Source: Actinomycetota bacterium
GTDB taxonomy: Bacteria; Actinomycetota; Thermoleophilia; Gaiellales; Gaiellaceae
Assembly (NCBI GenBank): GCA_013811645.1
Contig: JACCUU010000095.1
Span: 1-5,699, forward strand
Direction: 5' to 3'
Length of the DNA stretch: 5,699 nt
A model generated the notes under the pieces. It saw only the letters and a list, made by a program, of their open reading frames with translations. It had not been told where the DNA came from and made no database searches. Shown in pieces: positions 1-5,386 of the stretch. Position numbers and translations under genes: made by a program. Numbering within the stretch: position 1 is the stretch's first letter; each line of letters begins with the position of its first letter.

Positions 1-1094
1 TGATGACGCTGTTCACCGAGCCGGCAGAGCGTGCGAAGGCGATGGGCATCTTCGGATTCGTCGCCTCGGGAGGCGGCAGCATCGGCGTTCTCCTGGGCGG
101 CGTGCTCACGGACGTGCTGAGCTGGCAATGGATCTTCCTCGTCAACATTCCGGTCGGCGTCGCAGTTGTCGTGCTGTCGCTGCGTCTGTTGCCCACAGTC
201 CCCGGTATCAGGGCCGAGGGACGTCTCGACATCGCCGGTGCCGTCACCGTGACGAGCGCGCTCATGCTCGCCGTCTACGCGATCGTGAACGGCAACGAGA
301 ACGGGTGGACCTCCGGCCGGACGATCGGCCTCCTGGGCGCGGCGGCGGTGCTGCTGGCGCTCTTCGTCGGCATCGAGTCGCGGGTGCGCTCTCCGCTGAT
401 GCCACTCGGGCTCTTCAAGCTGCGCAACGTCGCCGTGTCGAACGTCGTCGGCGTCCTCTGGGCGGGCGCGATGTTCGCCTGGTTCTTCCTCTCCGCGCTC
501 TACCTGCAGTTGGTGCTCGGATACAGCCCGCTCGAGGTCGGCCTCGCGTTCCTGCCCGGCAACCTGATCATGGGCGCGCTCTCGGTCGGCCTGTCGGCCA
601 GGCTCGTCATGCGCTTCGGCATCAAGCTGCCGCTTGCGGCAGGGCTGCTGCTCGCGGGGGTGGGGCTCCTACTCTTCGCGCGAGCCCCCGTCGACGGAAG
701 CTTCGTCGTCGACGTGCTCCCGGGCATGATCCTGCTCGGCATGGGCGCCGGCATCGCCTTCAACCCGGTGTTGCTGGCGGCGATGAGCGACGTCGAGCCG
801 AGCGAGGCGGGACTGGCCTCGGGCGTCGTCAACACGTCGTTCATGATGGGCGGTGCGCTCGGACTGGCGGTGCTGGCCAGCTTGGCTGCGGCGCGGACGG
901 ACAGCCTGCTCGCGGCGGGAGAGGACGAGCTCGCGGCGCTTGCCGGCGGCTACCACGTCGCCTTCGCGGTCGGCGCGGTCTTCGCAATCGCCGCAGCGGT
1001 GATCGGCGCCGTGCTCCTGCACCCGAGCACGGCGCCGACGTCCGAGAATGCGCACGGCGAAGCCGCGTCCGAGCCACGACCGGAGGCGGCGTAG
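1..1094 (+). CDS. MFS drug/proton antiporter, DHA2 (EmrB/QacA, 14-TM) type, 5' end missing
   Basis: This is an inner-membrane exporter of the major facilitator superfamily, probably a proton-driven efflux pump for small hydrophobic or toxic compounds; the substrate cannot be read from sequence. The frame is open from the first base, and the ATG at position 3 is probably an internal Met. Numbering from that Met gives 363 residues. The segment at residues 18-40 (GFVASGGGSIGVLLGG) is the glycine-rich motif C of antiporters, followed by the usual WQWIFLVNIPVG stretch at 41-52. About ten hydrophobic segments follow (roughly 15-38, 43-62, 77-95, 107-125, 145-170, 177-200, 209-227, 237-260, 275-296, 318-339). 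This fits a 14-helix DHA2 protein lacking its first four helices, about 100 residues. The tail (340-363) is polar and cytoplasmic. The TAG stop directly abuts the ATG of the next gene, so the genes are probably co-transcribed. The family call is secure; the substrate is unknown. Confidence 0.9.
   Translation, partial: MTLFTEPAERAKAMGIFGFVASGGGSIGVLLGGVLTDVLSWQWIFLVNIPVGVAVVVLSLRLLPTVPGIRAEGRLDIAGAVTVTSALMLAVYAIVNGNENGWTSGRTIGLLGAAAVLLALFVGIESRVRSPLMPLGLFKLRNVAVSNVVGVLWAGAMFAWFFLSALYLQLVLGYSPLEVGLAFLPGNLIMGALSVGLSARLVMRFGIKLPLAAGLLLAGVGLLLFARAPVDGSFVVDVLPGMILLGMGAGIAFNPVLLAAMSDVEPSEAGLASGVVNTSFMMGGALGLAVLASLAAARTDSLLAAGEDELAALAGGYHVAFAVGAVFAIAAAVIGAVLLHPSTAPTSENAHGEAASEPRPEAA
1082..1086 (+). 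promoter_or_regulatory. Shine-Dalgarno site of the first reductase gene
   Basis: A GGAGG sits 8 nt before the ATG at 1095, inside the last codons of the exporter gene. It fixes the start and implies translational coupling with the exporter. Confidence 0.7.
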
Positions 1095-1673
1095 ATGGCG
1101 ATCGTCGTACTGGATTTCTCCATGTCGCTCGACGGCTTCGTCGCCGGCCCGAACGTGAGCGCCAAGCTGCCGATGGGAGAGGACGGCATGCGACTCCACG
1201 AGTGGCTCTTCGCCGCGGAGCCGAACGCGGTCGACGCTGAGGCGGGCCGCATGATGCGAGAGACGACCGGAGCGGTCGTACTGGGCAGGCGCACGTTCGA
1301 CGTGGGAGTGGAAGAGTGGAACGACACGCCGTTCCCGGTGCCCTGCTTCGTGGTGACGCACAACCCTCTCGAGGAGCGAATCGAGAAGTCCGGCACGTTC
1401 ACCTTCGTCAACGATCTGGAGCACGCGCTCCACAGGGCCAAGGCGGCAGCTGGTGAGAAGCACGTCAGGGTGATGGGCGTGGAGGTCGCTCGCCAATCTC
1501 TCGAGGCGGGCTTCGTCGACGAGATCGGCATACAGCTGGTTCCGGTGCTGCTCGGCGACGGTCTCCGACTGTTCGAGAATCTGGGCACGGAGCACATCGA
1601 GCTCGAACGGGAATCGGTGCTCGAGTCTCCGCAGGTCACGCACCTCCGATTCCGGGTCGTTCAGGAGCGGTAG
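1095..1673 (+). CDS. Dihydrofolate reductase family protein (RibD C-terminal domain), copy 1
   Basis: This is a 192-residue cytoplasmic protein of the RibD-C/DHFR-fold family, predicted to be an NAD(P)H-dependent reductase; most members have no known substrate. Family marks in order: SLDGFVAGPN (11-20), the N-terminal strand and loop; VLGRRTFD (62-69), matching the GR.T.. nucleotide-binding region; FVVTHNP (85-91); VRVMGVEVARQ (124-134), the position of the usual GG nucleotide loop; FVDEIGIQLVPVLLGDGLRLF (140-160); and the C-terminal strand VTHLRFRVV (181-189). The length is normal for the family. In the loop at 127-130 the usual MGG is reduced to MGV, so one conserved glycine is missing. The start is set by GGAGG 8 nt upstream, and the ATG abuts the exporter stop. 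It is followed after 2 nt by a related gene, an old tandem duplication. Family members are often annotated as 'deaminase/reductase' or 'DHFR', but this is not evidence of folate reduction. Confidence 0.9.
   Translation: MAIVVLDFSMSLDGFVAGPNVSAKLPMGEDGMRLHEWLFAAEPNAVDAEAGRMMRETTGAVVLGRRTFDVGVEEWNDTPFPVPCFVVTHNPLEERIEKSGTFTFVNDLEHALHRAKAAAGEKHVRVMGVEVARQSLEAGFVDEIGIQLVPVLLGDGLRLFENLGTEHIELERESVLESPQVTHLRFRVVQER
1663..1667 (+). promoter_or_regulatory. Shine-Dalgarno site of the second reductase gene
   Basis: AGGAG lies 8 nt before the ATG at 1676, within the last codons of copy 1. It supports that start and coupling of the two genes. Confidence 0.65.
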
Positions 1674-1675
1674 AG

Positions 1676-2158
1676 ATGGGAATCGTCCTCGCCAGCCACT
1701 CGGTGTCGCTCGACGGCTTCATCGCGCAGCGGAACGGAAGGGCCGGACCGCTCCACGAGTGGCTCTCGACGGGTGAGCACCAGAGCCGGCACGGGGACAA
1801 CTTCAAGCTCTCCGACACGAGTCGAGACGTGTTCGACGGATTGATCGACCGCCTGGGTGCGACGATCGTCGGTCGGAAGACCTACGACGACTCGGACGGT
1901 TGGGGCGGCGAGCTTCCGTTCGAGTGGCCGTACTTCATCGTTGCGCACGAGCCTCCGGCGAACGCCGACGAGGTGCCGTTCACCTTCGTCACCGAAGGAG
2001 TCGAGCGCGCCGTGGAGCTCGCAATGGCGGCCGCAGGCGAGAAGGATGTGAGCCTGATGGGCGGAGACATCGTCGGACAGGTCGTTTCAGCCGGACTCCT
2101 GGACGAGATCGACATCGACATCGTCCCGCTCGGCGACGGCGTGCGGCTCCTGGACTAG
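1676..2158 (+). CDS. Dihydrofolate reductase family protein (RibD-C), copy 2, cut short by an in-frame amber stop
   Basis: The open part codes for 160 residues of a second RibD-C/DHFR-fold protein, related to the gene just upstream. Family marks: SLDGFIAQRN (11-20), GPLHEWL (24-30), VGRKTYDD (65-72), YFIVAHEPP (86-94), VSLMGGDIVGQ (125-135, with the GG loop kept) and LLDEIDIDIVPLGDGVRLLD (141-160). Compared with copy 1 it lacks two residues where copy 1 reads VPVLLGDG (here VPLGDG). It then stops at TAG exactly where copy 1 has Asn161. The missing C-terminal strand is still encoded in the same frame downstream (see 2159-2245). That strand normally completes the core sheet, so the 160-residue product may be unstable or inactive. 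The start is supported by AGGAG 8 nt upstream and the matching N-terminus of copy 1. It could be a recent pseudogene or contain a sequencing error. Confidence 0.8.
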   Translation: MGIVLASHSVSLDGFIAQRNGRAGPLHEWLSTGEHQSRHGDNFKLSDTSRDVFDGLIDRLGATIVGRKTYDDSDGWGGELPFEWPYFIVAHEPPANADEVPFTFVTEGVERAVELAMAAAGEKDVSLMGGDIVGQVVSAGLLDEIDIDIVPLGDGVRLLD

Positions 2159-2245
2159 CGTGCGACTGCAGCGGTCGAGCTCGAGCTGGAACGCATCGTC
2201 GACGCGCCGGGAGTGACGCATCTCAGCTTTCGCGTCGTGAAGTAA
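2159..2245 (+). pseudogene. Detached C-terminal end of reductase copy 2, in frame after the amber stop
   Basis: Reading on in the same frame after the TAG gives 28 residues and a TAA at 2243-2245. The residues VELELERIVDAPGVTHLSF then RVVK align without gaps to the last part of copy 1 (IELERESVLESPQVTHLRF then RVV). One base substitution in the TAG would restore a 189-residue protein close to the 192 of copy 1. The remnant shows no frame damage, so loss of the reading frame is recent or only apparent. Confidence 0.8.
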
Positions 2246-2569
2246 TCAGCGCTGCTCGTCGAGCATGAGCTCGAACGTCCCGACGCTCGTCCGGCGCCCG
2301 GCGGAGTCCGGAGGGCTCAGGCTGTCGAGCGCCTCGTGCACCTTCTTCGCAGACTCGGCGTTGTCCGTAAAGGTGAGATCGATCGAGACTCCGGCGTCCC
2401 GGTCGACGAGCGACATCACTCGACGCACGTTGTCCCGCAAGGTGGCAAACGTCTCCTCCGGCATCGACTCGGGCCGTTCTTCCATGCGCACCATCTTCTT
2501 GAAATCCTCCATGTCGCTGTCGACGTTCGCGATGTCCAACCCTTCGAAGCGTGCTACCCGAACGTACAT
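2246..2569 (-). CDS. Small conserved hypothetical protein, probable dimeric alpha/beta-barrel (ABM-like) fold
   Basis: This 107-residue soluble protein has no signal peptide or membrane segment. It opens with a beta strand (MYVRVARFEG, 1-10), then a charged helix with DMEDFKKMVRMEE (19-31). A second helix (38-50) leads into VMSLVDRDAGVSIDLTF (51-67), a strand-turn-strand. A further helix (AESAKKVHEALDSL, 71-84) and a closing strand (SVGTFELMLDE, 95-105) follow. This order and the motifs LVDR..G, EAL..LSPP and GRRTSV resemble small actinobacterial proteins of the antibiotic-biosynthesis-monooxygenase-like barrel group, usually annotated hypothetical. No catalytic residues can be named, so I assign no reaction. 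The start is supported by a strong GGAGG 4 nt upstream. Its TGA stop abuts the ancestral TAA of the convergent reductase copy 2 with no spacer. Confidence 0.75.
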   Translation of the reverse strand: MYVRVARFEGLDIANVDSDMEDFKKMVRMEERPESMPEETFATLRDNVRRVMSLVDRDAGVSIDLTFTDNAESAKKVHEALDSLSPPDSAGRRTSVGTFELMLDEQR

Positions 2570-2573
2570 CTCT

Positions 2574-2578
2574 CCTCC
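2574..2578 (-). promoter_or_regulatory. Shine-Dalgarno site of the ABM-like gene
   Basis: On the minus strand the leader reads GAGGAGGAGAG directly before the ATG. The GGAGG core ends 4 nt from the start codon, with an overlapping GGAG giving alternative spacing. Confidence 0.65.
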
Positions 2579-2833
2579 TCGTCTGTCGGGTTGACCCTGG
2601 CGGTGACGCTAGCACCTCAGAGCCCTCAGCCTGTCAGCTTCGCTCCGCCTGTGGGCTGACGCCGCGAATGCGGGTGCTGGCGGCCGCAACGCGTCGCTCG
2701 CGACTGCCGCGAGTACGCCGAGCGCACCGCAGCGGAGGGCATCTGGCGCTGAGCGCTGTTTGGAGTCTGTAAAGGGCCGGGCCGCCGAGTGAAACGTTCT
2801 GCCACCCGCGTGCGAATGCCGGACACACACCTT

Positions 2834-2838
2834 GGAGG
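2834..2838 (+). promoter_or_regulatory. Shine-Dalgarno site deciding the GTG start of the DUF4394 gene
   Basis: GGAGG lies 7 nt before GTG at 2846. The in-frame ATG at 2789 has no comparable site and would put 19 polar and charged residues ahead of the signal peptide, so the GTG is preferred. Confidence 0.75.
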
Positions 2839-2845
2839 TTTACTC

Positions 2846-3997
2846 GTGATCCGGATACGTCCACTCCTGGTCGTTGCTGCGCTTCTCTCGGCGGCCGGCC
2901 TCGGTAACGCGGCCACTGCCGACGCGGCAGAGCTCCTGTACGGCGTCGACACCCAGAACCGCCTCGTCACGTTCAACGGGGAGACACCGACTGCGATCAG
3001 CCGCGTCGCGTTCACGGGCCTCCCGGCCGGTGAGCAGATCGTCGGCCTCGACGTACGCCCGCTCAACAAGCAGGTGGTCGCACTCTCGAGCGCGAGTCGC
3101 CTCTATCGGATCGACGTCGCTACGGGCGCGGCAACAGCGATTGGAGCCGCTCCATTGACGCCCGCGCTGTCCGGCGCGTCGTTCGGGTTCGACTTCAACC
3201 CGACCGTCGACCGGATTCGCGCGACATCGGATACACGCCAGAACCTGCGTTTGCATCCCGACACCGGGGCGACCGCTTTCGTGGACGGGACGTTGACCTA
3301 TGCCGCCGGTGATGCCGGTGCATCGGCAACGCCGCGCGTCGTCGGCTCGGCGTACACGAACAGCGTCGCCGGAGCGACGACGACCACGCTGTTCGACATC
3401 GACGCGGGCAGGGACTTCCTCACGATTCAGAACCCGCCCAACAACGGCACCCTCGTCAGCGTCGGCGCTCTCGGCGTTGATGCGGGTGACAGTGCGGGCT
3501 TCGACATCTCGGCCGTCGACGGTGTTGCCTACGCGGCCTTGCAGGTCGCGCCGAGCGTCTCATCCGGTCTGTTTCGGATCGACCTGACCTCGGGCCGGGC
3601 GACGCTCGTCGGCCGGATTGGCGGGGGCACTGCGCTGCGCGCTCTTGCCGCGGCTGGCACCGCGCCTGCGGACACGACCGCTCCGACGCTGGGAGTCGCC
3701 GCCACCTATCCCTCGAGGGTCGGTGCGCTGCTTCGGGCAGGGGTAGCGGTTCGTGCCACGTGCTCGGAGAGCTGCACCATCACCACTCGAATCCTGAGGG
3801 GGAGCAAGCAGGTCGGCGGTGCCAAGGCAGTGGCCAGGGACCTCGCCGGCACGACCACGCTGCGCGCTCGGTTTACCACGGCCACGAAGAAGCAGCTGGC
3901 GGGGAGCCAGCGGCTCACGTTGTTCCTCGTCGTCACGGTCGAGGATGCCTCGGGCAACGAGGCCACGAAGCGGGTCATCCTGCGCGCCAGGCGCTAG
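2846..3997 (+). CDS. Secreted DUF4394 domain protein with C-terminal beta-sandwich-like domain
   Basis: This predicted 383-residue exported protein has no known reaction. Residues 1-27 form a Sec signal peptide: MIRIR, a hydrophobic core PLLVVAALLSAAGLG, and a probable cut after ADA (before AELLYGVD). Residues 28 to about 271 are the DUF4394 domain, a propeller-like repeat of short beta units. Its recognisable stretch is FGFDFNPTVDRIRATSD (113-129), then QNLRLHPDTGA (132-142), and a late repeat GLFRIDLTSGRATLVGRIGGG (241-261). A short linker with DTTAPTL starts a C-terminal domain (about 276-383) rich in beta strands. It has two close cysteines in CSESC (306 and 310) and ends TKRVILRARR. This tail resembles the Ig-like or filamin-like end domains common in secreted proteins of Solirubrobacterales (my recognition, not tested). 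There is no LPXTG motif, lipobox or TM anchor, so release or loose wall association is likely. It is flanked by a 276-nt upstream region and a hairpin 15 nt after the TAG, so it is probably monocistronic. Confidence 0.85.
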   Translation: MIRIRPLLVVAALLSAAGLGNAATADAAELLYGVDTQNRLVTFNGETPTAISRVAFTGLPAGEQIVGLDVRPLNKQVVALSSASRLYRIDVATGAATAIGAAPLTPALSGASFGFDFNPTVDRIRATSDTRQNLRLHPDTGATAFVDGTLTYAAGDAGASATPRVVGSAYTNSVAGATTTTLFDIDAGRDFLTIQNPPNNGTLVSVGALGVDAGDSAGFDISAVDGVAYAALQVAPSVSSGLFRIDLTSGRATLVGRIGGGTALRALAAAGTAPADTTAPTLGVAATYPSRVGALLRAGVAVRATCSESCTITTRILRGSKQVGGAKAVARDLAGTTTLRARFTTATKKQLAGSQRLTLFLVVTVEDASGNEATKRVILRARR

Positions 3998-4011
3998 GGA
4001 GCCGCACGAGC

Positions 4012-4050
4012 AGGGTGGAAGGGCCTCGATCACTCGGGCCTTTCCACCCT
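4012..4050 (+). terminator. Strong hairpin after the DUF4394 gene, probable transcription terminator
   Basis: Arms 4012-4025 and 4037-4050 pair over 14 bp with a single G-U wobble (4021/4041) around an 11-nt loop. It begins 15 nt after the stop codon at 3995-3997. A short TTTT run follows only at 4062-4065, 11 nt on, so it is not a textbook rho-independent terminator. Actinobacterial terminators often lack a U tract. Because dinB runs in from the other side, it may act for both genes. Confidence 0.6.
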
Positions 4051-4064
4051 CGAAAAAGTGGTTT

Positions 4065-4091
4065 TAGGGGTCGGGGCATGCCCGGCCCCTA
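4065..4091. repeat. GC-rich palindrome, possible REP-like element
   Basis: An 11-bp inverted repeat (arms 4065-4075 and 4081-4091, one T-G wobble at 4071/4085) encloses the loop GCATG. The form is TAGGGG.CGGG-CATG-CCCG.CCCCTA. It lies between convergent genes, 14 nt after the terminator-like hairpin and 38 nt beyond the dinB stop. It could be a second terminator for dinB: on the minus strand it is followed by AAAACCAC and then TTTTT. It could also be a dispersed palindromic repeat, which needs a genome-wide count. Confidence 0.5.
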
Positions 4092-4129
4092 CGGCGGCCG
4101 TGAACTCGAGTAGCGGTGGCTTGTCGAGC

Positions 4130-5326
4130 TCAATCGGGAAGCAGCGGCATCGCGATTCCCGGCTCGCGATCGAGCAGCACCGCTCTTGTCACGGAGGTGG
4201 ATCCGAACCGGTCGCGCACCCGATCCAGTGCGAGATCGAGCGCGCTGTCGTGCTGCGTGTCGAAGGGCAGCGCGAGTTGAAACGGAGCATCGTCCTCGAG
4301 GCCGGTGAGTGAGAGACCCACGAGCGTGAGGCCCTGCGTCTCGATCATCGGCCCGGCGACCGAAAGCAACCCTCTTGCCGTGTCGAGGATCGTCCCGGTG
4401 TGCGCCGTCGCCTGCGGCAGCGTGTGTGAGCGGGTCGCTCGCGAAAAGTCGCCGAAGCGCAGCCGCAGGATGACCGTGCGACACACGCGACGGGCTGCGC
4501 GCAACCGGCGGGCGAGGCGGTCGACCAAAGCGAGGATGATCGCGTCGATGTCCTCGTGCGATCTCGGTCTGCGACCGAGCGCGCGCTGCCCCCCGATCGA
4601 ACGTCGACGACGCCCCACGCGGACGGGTCGCGGATCTCGATTGTGCGCGAGTGCATGCACGTGTCGGCCAGATGCCCGCCCGAGCATCGCGACGAGCAGC
4701 GGCTCTTCGAGACGGGCGACCTGGCCGACGGTGGTGATCCCCCGGCTATGGAGCTTCTCAGCGGTGATGCGCCCGACTCCCCACAGCCGCTCCACCGGAA
4801 GTGGGTGCAGAAACGCGAGCTCGCCGTCTGGCGGAACGAGCAGGAGACCGTTCGGCTTCGCGACCCCGCTCGCCACCTTGGCGAGGAACTTCGTCCTGGC
4901 GATCCCGACGGTTATGGGGAGCCCGACCTTCTCGAGAACGTTTCTCCGCAGCCGGGCCGCGATCTCCGTCGGCCGGCCGGCGAGCCGCTGGAGGCCGCGA
5001 ACGTCGAGGAACGCCTCGTCGATCGACAGCCCCTCGACGAGCGGCGTGGTGTCCTCGAAGACCTCGAACACCGCCTTGCTCGCCTCGGAGTAGGCGGACA
5101 TCCGCGGCGAAACCACGATCGCATGAGGACACAGCTGCCGGGCGCGTCGCCCGCCCATCGCCGTGCGGATGCCGAACGCCTTGGCCTCGTAGCTCGCGGC
5201 GAGCACGACCCCTCCGCCCACGATCACCGGCCGTCCGCGCAGCCGCGGATCGTCCCGCTGCTCGACCGAGGCGAAGAACGCGTCGAGATCGGCGTGCAGG
5301 ATCGTGGCCTCGATCGGCACGAACAT
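4130..5326 (-). CDS. dinB: DNA polymerase IV, Y-family translesion polymerase
   Basis: DinB copies damaged DNA with low fidelity. It lacks proofreading and is recruited by the sliding clamp. The 398-residue protein is complete. The palm holds HADLDAFFASVEQ (11-23) with metal ligand Asp13 and steric-gate Phe18, and GLSIDEAFLDV (99-109) with Asp103 and Glu104. Other marks are ASYEAKAFGIRTAM (44-57), VGIARTKFLAKVASGVAKPNG (140-160), and a thumb helix-hairpin-helix, LWGVGRITAEKL, at 181-192. The little-finger domain spans about 235-350. QLALPF at 350-355 matches the beta-clamp-binding motif; about 43 further residues follow it. The start is ATG 5326-5324, with no Shine-Dalgarno upstream. A GTG two codons on is an alternative, and a leaderless mRNA is possible since TATGCG lies 5 nt before the ATG. 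A LexA box overlaps the start, so SOS control is likely. Convergent with the DUF4394 gene and divergent from the VOC gene. Confidence 0.95.
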   Translation of the reverse strand: MFVPIEATILHADLDAFFASVEQRDDPRLRGRPVIVGGGVVLAASYEAKAFGIRTAMGGRRARQLCPHAIVVSPRMSAYSEASKAVFEVFEDTTPLVEGLSIDEAFLDVRGLQRLAGRPTEIAARLRRNVLEKVGLPITVGIARTKFLAKVASGVAKPNGLLLVPPDGELAFLHPLPVERLWGVGRITAEKLHSRGITTVGQVARLEEPLLVAMLGRASGRHVHALAHNRDPRPVRVGRRRRSIGGQRALGRRPRSHEDIDAIILALVDRLARRLRAARRVCRTVILRLRFGDFSRATRSHTLPQATAHTGTILDTARGLLSVAGPMIETQGLTLVGLSLTGLEDDAPFQLALPFDTQHDSALDLALDRVRDRFGSTSVTRAVLLDREPGIAMPLLPD

Positions 5327-5333
5327 ATGTTCG
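5320..5333. promoter_or_regulatory. LexA operator (SOS box)
   Basis: CGAACATATGTTCG is a perfect 14-bp palindrome and an exact match to the core CGAAC-N4-GTTCG known for LexA/DinR in Bacillus and actinobacteria. It covers the dinB start codon and the bases just upstream of it. dinB is a classic SOS gene, so motif and gene function support each other. Bound LexA would block initiation at dinB and might also affect the divergent VOC promoter. Confidence 0.85.
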
Positions 5334-5335
5334 CA

Positions 5336-5341
5336 TAGACT
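5336..5341 (+). promoter_or_regulatory. Possible -10 element for the VOC gene
   Basis: TAGACT fits the actinobacterial TANNNT -10 pattern and lies 45 nt before the GTG start. No clear -35 is present; the expected place lies just upstream of the LexA box, which fills most of the spacer. This is a weak call based on a six-base match. Confidence 0.3.
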
Positions 5342-5375
5342 CGTCGCTAACGTGCGCGCGGAGACCGAGGACGAG

Positions 5376-5380
5376 AGGAG
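5376..5380 (+). promoter_or_regulatory. Shine-Dalgarno site of the VOC gene
   Basis: AGGAG lies 6 nt before GTG at 5387 and fixes that start. The following residues MDWKLELMAIPVSDVDRAK are the usual N-terminus of this VOC subgroup. Confidence 0.65.
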
Positions 5381-5386
5381 ACGAAC

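Noticed and set aside
669..1643. Long minus-strand open frame opposite the exporter and reductase copy 1
   Set aside because: It is Arg/His-rich, has no family motifs and spans two well-supported genes on the other strand, so it is a by-product of high GC.
1095..2158. Trimethoprim-resistance cassette from the DHFR-family label
   Set aside because: RibD-C-type proteins share the fold but are not shown to be folate enzymes; nothing here supports antifolate resistance.
2156..2158. Amber codon as pyrrolysine or recoded sense codon
   Set aside because: TAG is the normal stop of three other genes in the window and there is no sign of recoding structure.
2606..2637. Possible promoter for the ABM-like gene (CTGACA at 2632-2637 and TAGCGT at 2606-2611, minus strand)
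   Set aside because: The spacing is 20 nt, too long for a usual promoter, and better-spaced -10 choices match poorly. I would not annotate it.
2633..2660. Inverted repeat GTCAGC...GCTGAC in the divergent intergenic region
   Set aside because: Only 6 bp with a 16-nt loop, which is expected by chance in GC-rich DNA.
2789..2845. Upstream ATG start for the DUF4394 gene
   Set aside because: It lacks a good ribosome site and puts 19 polar residues ahead of the signal peptide; GTG 2846 has GGAGG at 7 nt.
5334..5336. Minus-strand ATG just upstream of the dinB start
   Set aside because: It is in a different frame from dinB and leads into a shadow frame without motifs.
4305..5338. Long plus-strand open frames opposite dinB
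   Set aside because: Their composition is rich in Arg, Ser and Pro with no domain signature, while the opposite strand encodes a complete DinB with all catalytic motifs.
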